Positions 6,853-13,890 of a DNA stretch of 20,621 bases are shown in pieces. The first letter of the stretch is position 1. Each line of letters begins with the position of its first letter. The notes under the pieces were generated by a model. That model did not search any database. It worked only from the letters and a program-made list of their open reading frames with translations, and was not told where the DNA came from. Origin of the DNA: JAHFPN01 sp036559465 (GTDB lineage: Bacteria > Pseudomonadota > Alphaproteobacteria > Rhizobiales > Xanthobacteraceae); NCBI GenBank assembly GCA_036559465.1, contig DATBTC010000048.1, forward strand, positions 1 through 20,621, written 5' to 3'. The translations under genes were made by a program, and so were the position numbers.

Positions 6853-7494
6853 CTAGGGTCTTATTTCGACAATGGGAATCGAGGGAATTTCGCCCGCGGC
6901 AAATGCGGCCAGGTCGACCTCCAGAAAGTCGCTATCGAAGCGGGCCGGCACGTCGAATTGGAACCCGGCCGTCACCGGCACTGAGGCGGCCGGCGCCTGG
7001 CCGGGGCCGAATAGGACCAACCCCGTCACGGGATCGACATCGAAATCGGTCCCCGCCTCGGCCTCGATGCCATCGACGGCGACGCGGACGGAACCGGCCA
7101 CCGGCTTGGCGATGGGGCGCGCATAGGGAGCGTGGAGCGAACCATAGGTTTTCATGAGCTGAAACTCCGTACGCGTCCCATCGCCAAGGCCGATGAGCTG
7201 ATCCTCCGGTGAAACTTCAACTCCGGGCGCGGCGGAGGAATGATCGAGCCGGTCGCGCCAGCGGAAGCCATAGAGCCGACCACGGCGCTCCTCGAAGAAA
7301 GCGACAACCTGCGAGAGCGTGTCGAGCGACTTCACGCCATAGCCCGCGTTCCAGCGCCGGCGCGCGTGGGCCCAGCGGGCGTTGCGCTCTTCGCGGCCGG
7401 AGCCGGTGGTGACGATCTCGGTCTTGCGCTCGGGCCCGCCGCGCGATCCGAGGGCGACGTCGAGTGGAAAGAGAATTTCGTGGAAGGCGGGCAT
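6853..7494 (-). CDS. GTA g12: distal tail protein, DUF2460/TIGR02217 family
   Basis: The product is 213 residues, full length. The family start MPAFHEILFPLDVALGSRGG is followed by a TEIVTTGSGREERN block, WAHARRRWNAGYG, FEERRGRLYGFRWRD and the C-terminal FDSDFLEVDL; this is the pattern of TIGR02217 proteins found in phage and GTA clusters. In GTA particles g12 forms the ring joining the tail tube to the baseplate hub. AAGGA lies a few bases upstream of ATG 7494. No frameshift is visible. In a normal cluster the tape-measure gene (g11) would be immediately upstream; here a secreted hydrolase gene lies between. Confidence 0.88.
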   Translation of the reverse strand: MPAFHEILFPLDVALGSRGGPERKTEIVTTGSGREERNARWAHARRRWNAGYGVKSLDTLSQVVAFFEERRGRLYGFRWRDRLDHSSAAPGVEVSPEDQLIGLGDGTRTEFQLMKTYGSLHAPYARPIAKPVAGSVRVAVDGIEAEAGTDFDVDPVTGLVLFGPGQAPAASVPVTAGFQFDVPARFDSDFLEVDLAAFAAGEIPSIPIVEIRP

Positions 7495-7556
7495 GCGTTT
7501 TCCTTCTCACTGCTCCCTTCGAGCAAGAGTCGGTTAGTGAAGTCAGTTCAGTTGGT

Positions 7557-8432
7557 TCAGTGTGTCTTGATCCAGCTGGCGATGTTGTTGACCACGCTAT
7601 TCTCGATCCCGAGATAGCCGTGCGGCGTCTGCGCCTGGCACGGGTCAGTCGAGATCGGCGGGCTGCCGCCGACGAATTCGATGTTCTCCTTCACCGGCGA
7701 TCGGGTAAGCGCGGCCAGCACGGAGGGAACCGCCGCGGCCGGGCTGCAGGCGCAGCCGTCATCTTGATGCGCGACGACATAGGCGGGCACGTTGACACGC
7801 GAGAGCGTGGCGTCGAACACGGTCCTGCCGCAAAGCCCGGAAACGAGCGTGCTCTGCGTCGAAGTGAGCACGATGCCCTCCGGCCTGCCGTAGTTGATCT
7901 TGCTCGGCGGGTGCAGCGGAATGAGGGGACGGCGCGCCGCGATGCCCGCCGCCGAAAGCGTTCCCGAACTGGTGCCGACGAGCCAAATCCGCCTAAGCGG
8001 CGGGTCCTCGCGAACCCGCGCAATCACCTTGGCCATGTCCTGGGCATATTGCTCCGAAAGGCGGATGTTTCCGTTGATCGCTACCGCGCCGGGCGTGTCG
8101 ACCACGACCGTATAGAGTCCGGCGCAAGCGAATTTTTCGCGCGAGCGGACGAGGAAATTCAACGCGAGACCGGTGCCGATGGCACCGCTCGAACTCAGGC
8201 TCAGCAGTCCGTCCCCGCCAGCGAACAGGATGACGGCATTTTCCGGAGTGCTACCGGTGCGATGGATCGCCAGGTAGCGGACATTCACGCCGGGCCGGAC
8301 GAGGACATTCTTCACCTCGGTCGTCAGCGGAGCGAAGATCGAAGGACACCAGAAAAAGAACGCCGCAGCCGGCGTAGAGAAAATCGATGCCAGCATGGAC
8401 GCCAATGCAACGGCGACTATCCTGATGCGCAT
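7557..8432 (-). CDS. Secreted alpha/beta-hydrolase-fold protein
   Basis: The product is 291 residues. The signal peptide runs to about residue 24 (...STPAAA|FFF). The hydrolase fold is suggested by a nucleophile elbow GTSSG (Ser155) after strand RRIWLVG, an acid in AHQDDGC (Asp224/225) and a C-terminal TPHGYLGIE with His271, in the correct order and spacing for a Ser-Asp-His triad. Several cysteines suggest disulfides in the periplasm. The substrate cannot be read from the sequence; an esterase or a related non-catalytic family are both possible. It lies between GTA g12 and the g11 remnant, transcribed in the same direction, and is not a GTA component. Confidence 0.75.
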   Translation of the reverse strand: MRIRIVAVALASMLASIFSTPAAAFFFWCPSIFAPLTTEVKNVLVRPGVNVRYLAIHRTGSTPENAVILFAGGDGLLSLSSSGAIGTGLALNFLVRSREKFACAGLYTVVVDTPGAVAINGNIRLSEQYAQDMAKVIARVREDPPLRRIWLVGTSSGTLSAAGIAARRPLIPLHPPSKINYGRPEGIVLTSTQSTLVSGLCGRTVFDATLSRVNVPAYVVAHQDDGCACSPAAAVPSVLAALTRSPVKENIEFVGGSPPISTDPCQAQTPHGYLGIENSVVNNIASWIKTH

Positions 8433-8514
8433 GTTTGCCTCCGTGGCAACGCCCCGACGGGCTCAACCATGACGGGAGCTTACGTCCGGGACGGCCGAGT
8501 AGAAAAGCGCCTCT

Positions 8515-8880
8515 TCAGAGGCTGCGCTCGCCGCGAGCCACCGCCCGCGCAATGACGCTCGAGAGATAAGCCTCCGAGCGGCGGAAGCTTGCGGCGTCCT
8601 GCGTCGCGACGTGCACGGTCACGTTCATCGGTTTGGCCTGTGCGTCGGCGCGCACGCCCAGCCGGCCGTCGGCGCCGCGCGGGAGCGGCAGGATCGCTTC
8701 GGCGCCGCGCTCGCCCATCAGGCCGAGGCGATCGCCGAGCGGAAAATAGCTCGGTGTGGTCACCACGCCGCCACGGGCGAAGCCGACCGAATTGCTGCCA
8801 TCGAAGCAGCTTTTCGCGAACGGCGAGATGCTGCTGAACAGGCTGCCGAACAGCGAGGAAAAACCTTGCTCGAGCGCGCC
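8515..8880 (-). pseudogene. GTA g11 tape-measure protein, C-terminal fragment
   Basis: About 121 codons remain in frame. They start at GALEQGFSSLFGSLF and continue with FARGGVVTTPSYFPLG, GLMGERGAEAILPLPRG and the end ASFRRSEAYLSSVIARAV. This is the conserved C-terminus of GTA/phage tail tape-measure proteins. The long coiled N-terminal part, several hundred residues, is absent. On its 5' side it joins the head-tail connector fragment in a different reading frame (8873-8884). No start codon or ribosome binding site belongs to it, so it is a remnant. Confidence 0.85.
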
Positions 8881-9028
8881 GCGTGGCAGCTTCCACCTGC
8901 CCGCGCGCGGCGGCAATCAGCGCTCCGATCAGCGCGTCGTCGGCGTCGTGCTCGACGCGGAGAAAGTTCTTGGCCTCGGCGAGCGAGATCGGCTCGCTGG
9001 CCGGTGGCTCCAAGAGGATCGCAGCCAT
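8873..9028 (-). pseudogene. GTA g6 head-tail connector protein, N-terminal fragment
   Basis: Fifty-two codons starting at ATG 9028 match the conserved start of the gp6-like head-tail connector family: ILLEPPASEPISLAEAKNFL, then RVEHDADDALIGALIAAA and GQVEAATRRA. The family normally continues for another ~130 residues. Here the frame runs on to 8480, but everything after residue 52 is tape-measure DNA read in the wrong frame. The genes that normally lie between g6 and g11 (g7 to g10, including the major tail tube protein) are missing. Confidence 0.82.
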
Positions 9029-9094
9029 CGCGCCTGCCTTTCATTCGTTCGAAGGAGTCATTGACGGCCGCCGCGCTTGCGCCGACAAAGCGCC

Positions 9095-9826
9095 ATGCGT
9101 CGCACAGCACTCGCACTTCTGCTCGCGCTCACGCCGCTCCACGCCTTCGCCATCGTCGGCGGCGCGGGAGCGCCGAACGAGATCGCGGCGCAGACGGTGC
9201 TGATCGTTTCGACGCGCGGGGCGTCGTGCAGCGGAACGGTGCTGTCGCGCGTGCTGGTGCTGACGGCGGCGCATTGCGTGCAGCCGCGGGCCAATTACGC
9301 GATCGCGCTGGTGGAAGGCGCGTCGCCGCGGCTCCTGCCGGTGCTCGACGTGGTGCTGCATCCGGGCTTCGACCCGGCGCAGTTCAAGACGCGGCGGCCG
9401 ACGCCGGATCTGGCGATCCTGAAACTCTCCGAGCCGCTGCCCGCGCGCTTCCGTGCGGCGCGGCTTTCAACCGACGCGAAGCTGCCGCGGGCGGGCGATC
9501 AATTCATGCTCGCGGGCTTCGGCATCGCCGCCGAAGGCAACGAGCGCACCGGCGGAACGCTGCGCACGCTCACGCTGCCCGCGGTCGGCAATACCGGCGG
9601 GATCATGGTGCGGCTGTCGCGCGGCGCGGCGGCGCCGGGCGGCGCCTGCACCGGCGATTCCGGCGGGCCGGTGTTCAAGGACGGCGCGCTCGCCGCGGTG
9701 ATCGGCTGGACCACGGGGCCAAAGGGCGCGGGCTGCGGGCTGGTCACGGGCGCCACGCTGGTGGCGATCCAGCGCGCCTGGATCGAGAGCACCGCAGGGG
9801 TGCTCGGGAGCCGGCTCGGCGACTGA
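9095..9826 (+). CDS. Secreted trypsin-fold serine protease (S1 family), first of a tandem pair
   Basis: The product is 243 residues. The signal peptide ...LTPLHAFA is followed directly by IVGG, the canonical mature N-terminus of S1 proteases, so signal cleavage alone could yield the active form. The triad is His60 (LTAAHC), Asp105 (TPDLAILKL) and Ser189 (TGDSGGP). The residue six before the catalytic Ser (chymotrypsin position 189) is Gly, so Arg/Lys preference is not predicted. There is no membrane anchor or C-terminal extension. ATG 9095 is used; a TTG at 9077 is also in frame. It lies divergently from the g6 remnant, with only 66 bases between the starts. A second protease follows 73 bases downstream. 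Confidence 0.85.
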   Translation: MRRTALALLLALTPLHAFAIVGGAGAPNEIAAQTVLIVSTRGASCSGTVLSRVLVLTAAHCVQPRANYAIALVEGASPRLLPVLDVVLHPGFDPAQFKTRRPTPDLAILKLSEPLPARFRAARLSTDAKLPRAGDQFMLAGFGIAAEGNERTGGTLRTLTLPAVGNTGGIMVRLSRGAAAPGGACTGDSGGPVFKDGALAAVIGWTTGPKGAGCGLVTGATLVAIQRAWIESTAGVLGSRLGD

Positions 9827-9899
9827 GCGTTAACAACGCATTCGGTACGCTTCCTATCGCCCGGCACTTGGCTAAGATCGCCCCGGGCTGGTGAGATTC

Positions 9900-10790
9900 A
9901 TGAGCAGACGAACAGGCACGATTAAGTGCGCGGCATTGGCCGCGGCAACGCTTTTTTCCGCGGGCGACGCGAGCGCCATCATCGAGGGCCATGCCTCGGG
10001 CCTGAGCGCGCACATGGTGCGCGTCTATTCCGGCGGGAGTCATTGTTCGGGCGTCGCGATCGGCCGCCAGGCGGTGGTGACGGCCGCTCATTGCGCCGGG
10101 CGCCCGAGCGTGAACGCCGACGGCCAGCGCATCGCGGTGGCGCAAGTCACGCGCAGCGCCGTGGTGGGCGGGCGGCGCGTATCGGTTGCGGGTGACGCGG
10201 CGATTCTCATTCTTCGCGCGCCGCTGCCGGGCTCGATCTCGCCGCTGCCGGTCGGCAGCCCCGGCGACGGCGCTTTCACCATCGCCGGCTTCGGCACCGC
10301 CACCGAGCGGCAGCGCATGGCGGTCGGCACACTGCGCGAGGCCCGCCTGGTGCAGGCCCCGCACCATCGCTGGATGCTGGTCGATCCCAACCGCAGCGGA
10401 AAACTTTCGGCCAGCGCCTGTTTCGGCGACTCCGGCGGCGCAGTGATTCAGAACGGCGCGCTGGTCGGCGTGATCACGCGCGCCAATTATCCGCGCGCGC
10501 CGATCGCCTGCGGCTGGTACACGCAGTACGCGCCGGTGACGGCGAGCGGATCGGCGACGATCATGATCGCCGAAGCGCCGGCGGCTCCTTCTTATATGAC
10601 TCCCGCCGAGGAACAGCCGCGCACGCGGCGCGGCCGGCGCACGCGCGAGCGTGTGGTGGCGAGCGTCGCGGCCTATCCGCCTTCGGAATTCGCGTCGCCC
10701 TATACACTGGTCTCGACCAAGACTGTCGTGGCGAAGAAAGCGAAGAAGGCGAAGCGGACAAAGTTCAAGCGCAAGCGGCGAAGGGCATAG
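9900..10790 (+). CDS. Secreted trypsin-fold serine protease with a basic C-terminal tail, second of the pair
   Basis: The product is 296 residues. A signal peptide (cleavage after ...GDASA) leaves IIEG at the mature N-terminus. The triad is His64 (TAAHC), Asp99 (GDAAILIL) and Ser178 (FGDSGGA); chymotrypsin position 189 is Ser, again not trypsin-like. After the protease domain (to ~residue 225) comes a ~70-residue extension rich in Arg, Pro and finally Lys/Arg (AKKAKKAKRTKFKRKRRRA), which could bind anionic envelope polymers or nucleic acid. GGTGAG lies 5 bases before ATG 9900; the in-frame GTG 9891 is less likely. It is related to the preceding gene by fold and position, but diverged strongly. 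Confidence 0.83.
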   Translation: MSRRTGTIKCAALAAATLFSAGDASAIIEGHASGLSAHMVRVYSGGSHCSGVAIGRQAVVTAAHCAGRPSVNADGQRIAVAQVTRSAVVGGRRVSVAGDAAILILRAPLPGSISPLPVGSPGDGAFTIAGFGTATERQRMAVGTLREARLVQAPHHRWMLVDPNRSGKLSASACFGDSGGAVIQNGALVGVITRANYPRAPIACGWYTQYAPVTASGSATIMIAEAPAAPSYMTPAEEQPRTRRGRRTRERVVASVAAYPPSEFASPYTLVSTKTVVAKKAKKAKRTKFKRKRRRA

Positions 10791-10795
10791 TTCGG

Positions 10796-10861
10796 TTACA
10801 CGGCCCGGTCGAACGGCTCGCGCAGCACCTCGTCCGGATGCATCGGCGGCGTACGAGCCAT
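10796..10861 (-). pseudogene. Possible HigA-type antitoxin N-terminal remnant
   Basis: A 21-codon frame reads MARTPPMHPDEVLREPFDRAV then stops. The start resembles HigA/VapI-type XRE antitoxins (pattern M-x-R-T-P-P-x-H-P-G-E-x-L-R-E-x-F), but the helix-turn-helix that should follow is absent and no toxin gene is beside it. It may be a scrap of a lost toxin-antitoxin pair, or chance. Confidence 0.3.
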
Positions 10862-11026
10862 GGCTAAACCCTTGCTAGGGATGATCGTTCACGAGTTCGA
10901 CCTGGGCCGGCCCGGCATCCGTCTGCGGCTCAGCCCTTCGGGCAATAGTTGTGGGTTGTGGCTGAATCGCAACATTCCCCGCTCCTTCCAGCCGGTATGA
11001 TCCAGGCAAGGCTGGGGGGCTTCGCC

Positions 11027-12001
11027 ATGAACAACAATTATCGTCGCCTCGCGCTGAGCGCGATCGCGTTCATTATTTTCATCGCCATCGGTACGCATGC
11101 GCGGGCAGCGCCCGTCGAGTATGTCCGCATCTGCGACGCCTACGGCTCGGGATTTTATTACATCCCGGGAACCGATACGTGCCTCAAGCTCGGCGGTTAC
11201 GAAAGAGCGAACGGCGACCTGTCGCACGCGATGACAGGCGCGAACATGCAGTTCTTGGGTTATCTGGGTTCGTCCAGCGTCCGCTCCTTCGGCAGCGACT
11301 ACGACGCCACCGTGTTCTTCGGGAAGGCGTCATTCGGCTTCCGGTTTCCCAACTATTTCCGTCTGCAGGCCGACGCTCAAATGGAAGCAACGGATGGGTA
11401 CTGCGCTGGTTGCGGCAGCGCTTCGTATTTCGCCGGCATCCTGCATCTGAACTGGAATCCGGTGAGCAACATCGACTTCGGCCTGTTCGGAGGTGCGGCG
11501 GATGTCAGCCCGACCTTCTTCGCGCCGAAGAGCACAATCGGCATCGCCGGCGTGGAGGCGCGCTACTTCACCAACAACTGGATGGTGGGCGGGCAGCTGG
11601 GCTGGATGGATCTGAGCAGCGGCACCGGCGCGGGCATCCTGACGGACGCATGGTTCATCGAGGGCCGGGTGCAGTACTCGCTCGGCACCTTCGCTCCGCA
11701 ATTGCGCGGGCTCGGAATCCGGGCGACCTACGGATACGCCTCCGGCAAGGTGGCTGGAGGCACAATCTCCGCCGACAGCACGCAATGGAGCGTCGGACTC
11801 TCCTATCGGTTCACGTCGACGCTTTCGACTTTCATCGGCTATCACGCCTCCGAGAACCGCGTGCAGACGTTCGGCCCGGTCTGGCGGGAGAACCTCATCA
11901 AAGTTGGCGCGAAGATCGACCTCGGCGATCCGGCCGCCGCGGTGCCGATCGAGCCGATGGTGCCAACGCCGACGGTGTTGTCGGTGATGCACAAGTTCTG
12001 A
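11027..12001 (+). CDS. Porin_2-like outer-membrane protein, short form
   Basis: The product is 324 residues. The signal peptide ends ...THARA|APVEY. The mature start VRICDAYGSGFYYIPGTDTC followed by LKLGGY is the hallmark first strand and Cys-containing loop of the alphaproteobacterial Porin_2 family. Many alternating strands follow (FRLQADAQME, FAGILHLNWNPV, WMVGGQLGWM, QWSVGLSYRF), and the chain ends VLSVMHKF with the terminal Phe of outer-membrane barrels. Typical Porin_2 proteins are longer (roughly 400-500 residues), so this is a shortened relative that may have fewer strands. A GGGGGG run precedes ATG 11027. It follows the protease pair in the same orientation after ~235 bases without another clear gene. 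Confidence 0.8.
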   Translation: MNNNYRRLALSAIAFIIFIAIGTHARAAPVEYVRICDAYGSGFYYIPGTDTCLKLGGYERANGDLSHAMTGANMQFLGYLGSSSVRSFGSDYDATVFFGKASFGFRFPNYFRLQADAQMEATDGYCAGCGSASYFAGILHLNWNPVSNIDFGLFGGAADVSPTFFAPKSTIGIAGVEARYFTNNWMVGGQLGWMDLSSGTGAGILTDAWFIEGRVQYSLGTFAPQLRGLGIRATYGYASGKVAGGTISADSTQWSVGLSYRFTSTLSTFIGYHASENRVQTFGPVWRENLIKVGAKIDLGDPAAAVPIEPMVPTPTVLSVMHKF

Positions 12002-12109
12002 TCCCGATCTGCGAGCGCGGCACGCGCGCCGGCGATGGCGTGCGTGTCGGCGGCGCCAATGATATTGGGCCCGCTACTCAACTAGAATGCAAGAACGCTT
12101 GTGCGTTTG

Positions 12110-12307
12110 CTACTTGAAAATCGCTTCGGCCTCGAAGGCCAAGACGCTCTTCACGGAGCGCCATCCGCAATCTCCGCACTGGTACAACAAGGACTCCATG
12201 CCCCGGTGAATTTGGTGGGGCTTGCGGAGAACGGCCTTCATGGCCCCTTGGCAAGCAAGGCAGTTCTGCGTGGCATGGGCCGCAGTTCCGAGGTCTCTCG
12301 TTGGCAT
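12110..12307 (-). CDS. Small zinc-ribbon-like protein
   Basis: The product is 65 residues, starting MPTRDLGTAAH. Two CxxC pairs, NCLACQG and YQCGDCGWR, are separated by ~26 residues with the conserved-looking linker KPHQIHRGMESLLYQC, a four-cysteine zinc-ribbon arrangement. Similar short zinc-ribbon proteins are common in Bradyrhizobium-group genomes as stand-alone genes of unknown function. The start at 12307 is preferred over the ATG at 12364 because the homologous-looking part begins there; this choice is uncertain. Confidence 0.6.
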   Translation of the reverse strand: MPTRDLGTAAHATQNCLACQGAMKAVLRKPHQIHRGMESLLYQCGDCGWRSVKSVLAFEAEAIFK

Positions 12308-12382
12308 GGATGAAGCTCCGCCGCGCCTTCTGCTAACAACGGCGAGAGGTTGAGATCGTTCCACGGTCTGAACGAGCGAACG

Positions 12383-12414
12383 AAAAAAGGCCCGGCCATT
12401 GGGGACCGGGCCTT
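12383..12414 (-). terminator. Rho-independent terminator reading leftward
   Basis: A 9-bp perfect stem (AAGGCCCGG / CCGGGCCTT) encloses a 10-base loop and, on the minus strand, is followed by a run of T (AAAAAA on the plus strand, 12382-12387). It must end a minus-strand transcript coming from the right. The nearest gene in that direction ends more than 200 bases away at 12629. Confidence 0.75.
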
Positions 12415-12628
12415 GATCGATTGCGGCAGGAGGGGGTCAAGCCGAAATCGACCGATACTTTGGCTGGTTTTGTTACCGTAGCGGCTGGGCGTCTAGGTGA
12501 CGGGGAAGCCGCAGTCGGCCAGCGTAGACCTCTTGAGTGGGGGGCACTCTGGAGGCGTGGGTATAACTGCGTACCCGCCAGCTGGTTCCAGGTAGGGGCA
12601 AAATAAATTTCCGACTAATTTCGGCCGC
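12415..12628. other. Gap of about 210 bases without a recognised gene
   Basis: No convincing coding frame on either strand, no tRNA, and no known RNA family that I can name. It contains short inverted pairs (GTCTA / TAGAC and GGGTA / TACCC). Because a leftward terminator lies at its left end, it may be a 3' untranslated region of the capsid-SnoaL gene or a small RNA. Confidence 0.4.
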
Positions 12629-13255
12629 TCAGCTCGCCGGCGGCGCGACGCCGAGCTGCCGGTACATGCCGAGCTTGTCGAAAATCTCCCACTCCTCGGC
12701 AACCTGGCCCCGCTCGAAGCGATAGATGATGGTGGAGGCGAGCCGCACCTTGCGCCCGGTCGGGGCGATGTCGCCGAGCGGGCCGAGGTGGGTGGCGTGC
12801 AGCAGCGCGCGGGCGACCACCCGGTCGCCGGCGGCGATTAGGTCCTCGATCTCGACCTTGCGGTCCGGGAACGCGGCGGCGAAGCCGGCGTTGCGCGCCA
12901 TGTAGGTGGCGTGATCCACCGGGCCGCCCGCAACCGTGATGTCGTGATAGCGATAGCCGGCGCCGTGCACGCGCGCGGCGAAGGCGACGTTGCCGCGGTT
13001 GAACGTCTCCTCGTAGAAGCTGCGGATCGGCGAGACTTGCGAGAGACGGCGGCCGATCTCGCGCTCCGTCTCCTCGGGCACCAGGTAGCCGCCGTCGGCG
13101 CCGGAGCCGACCGAGAGCGCCTTCTCTTCGAGCCGCTTCAGGCCGGAGGCTTCGCCGTGGCGCACATAGGCGTCGAACGCCTTGTTGTGCTCGATCGCGG
13201 CGGGATCGAAGCGCTTGGTCTCGATGCCGAGCGCCGGGCGGCGGCCCTTGAGCAC
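12629..13255 (-). CDS. In-frame chimera: GTA g5 capsid fragment fused to a SnoaL-like ester-cyclase domain
   Basis: The open frame codes 208 residues from GTG 13255. Residues ~1-78 are the N-arm region of an HK97-fold GTA major capsid protein: GRRPALGIETKRF, EHNKAFDAYVRHGEASGLKR, LEEKALSVGSGADGGYLVPE, ETEREIGRRLSQVSPIR. The capsid-like sequence begins a few codons upstream of the GTG (ADELVLKG), so its own start is lost. At about residue 79 (base ~13018) it changes without frameshift to FYEETFNRGN, YHDITVAGG, AFPDRKVEIEDLIAAGDRVV, PTGRKVRLASTIIYRFE and EEWEIFDKLGM, a nearly complete SnoaL-like (NTF2-fold) domain lacking only its first ~8 residues. The rest of the capsid is absent. The SnoaL part could still fold; whether the fusion is translated is unknown. 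Confidence 0.75.
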   Translation of the reverse strand: MLKGRRPALGIETKRFDPAAIEHNKAFDAYVRHGEASGLKRLEEKALSVGSGADGGYLVPEETEREIGRRLSQVSPIRSFYEETFNRGNVAFAARVHGAGYRYHDITVAGGPVDHATYMARNAGFAAAFPDRKVEIEDLIAAGDRVVARALLHATHLGPLGDIAPTGRKVRLASTIIYRFERGQVAEEWEIFDKLGMYRQLGVAPPAS

Positions 13256-13386
13256 CAGCTCGTCCGCGCGACACCCTAGCGGCGCGGTGATAACGCGTAA
13301 AAAAGCGCACGCTCCGGCGGACGACCCCCCTCGAAGGGGAGGTGATTTATGGTACTGATGGAATCGAGGAACAGAGGACGGCTTCC

Positions 13387-13878
13387 ATGCAACATGTGCA
13401 TCGCTTGATGATCGCGGCCGTCATGGCCATCGGGTTCGCGCTGCTACCGGGTGTCGTCGGCGCGCAGGAGATGAAGCAGATCGCGCTCACCGAGAAACAA
13501 GTGCTCGGCTATATCGCGGCGCAGAAGGAAATGCCCGACGTTCCGGAAAAGCCGGACGCCAAAATCCAGGCCCAGCTGGAAAGCGTCGCCAAGAAAAACG
13601 GCTTCGCCAACCTCGCGGAGTTCGACGACGTATCCGCCAACATCTCGCTCATCATGGAAGGCATGGATGCAAAGACCAAGGCGTTCACCGAGCCGATGGA
13701 CGCCATTAAGCGCGAGATCACCGAAGTGCAGGCCGACAAGAAGATGCCCCCGAAGGAAAAGCAGGCCGCGCTGAAGGAACTGAACGACGCGCTCAAGACG
13801 GCGCAGCCGGTGCAACACCGCGGCAACATCGAGCTGGTCAAGAAGCACTACGACAAGCTCGCGGCGGAGATGCAGTAG
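13387..13878 (+). CDS. Secreted helical protein of unknown function
   Basis: The product is 163 residues. A signal peptide (...LLPGVVGAQ) leads into a Lys/Glu/Ala-rich, almost entirely helical mature domain (IALTEKQVLGYIAAQKEM, KKNGFANLAEFDDVSANISL, LKELNDALKTA) without cysteines. It looks like a soluble periplasmic helical-bundle protein; similar small exported proteins occur in Bradyrhizobium-type genomes without assigned function. AGAGGA lies upstream of ATG 13387. It runs convergently into the Rieske gene, the two stops being 12 bases apart. Confidence 0.75.
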   Translation: MQHVHRLMIAAVMAIGFALLPGVVGAQEMKQIALTEKQVLGYIAAQKEMPDVPEKPDAKIQAQLESVAKKNGFANLAEFDDVSANISLIMEGMDAKTKAFTEPMDAIKREITEVQADKKMPPKEKQAALKELNDALKTAQPVQHRGNIELVKKHYDKLAAEMQ

Positions 13879-13890
13879 CGCGCAGCGGCG

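Noticed and set aside
7464..8555. Plus-strand open frame of 363 codons opposite the alpha/beta hydrolase
   Set aside because: Arg/Asp/Glu-rich shadow translation without motifs; the minus-strand hydrolase has a signal peptide and an ordered triad.
9029..9116. Minus-strand sequence upstream of g6 (WRFVGASAAAVNDSFERMK) considered as the end of another phage gene
   Set aside because: It is open and ends near the g6 start, but it resembles no GTA protein I know and overlaps the start of the first protease on the other strand.
8611..9894. Plus-strand open frame of 427 codons overlapping the tape-measure remnant and the first protease
   Set aside because: It reads the protease gene in the wrong frame; catalytic motifs appear only in the 9095-9826 frame.
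11179..12117. Plus-strand frame of 312 codons inside the porin gene
   Set aside because: Arg-rich frame-shifted reading of the Porin_2-like gene; no barrel or signal features.
12421..12620. Considered as tRNA, 6S RNA or SRP RNA
   Set aside because: No T-loop/acceptor arrangement, and no recognisable 6S or SRP signature; only a terminator and short inverted pairs are visible.
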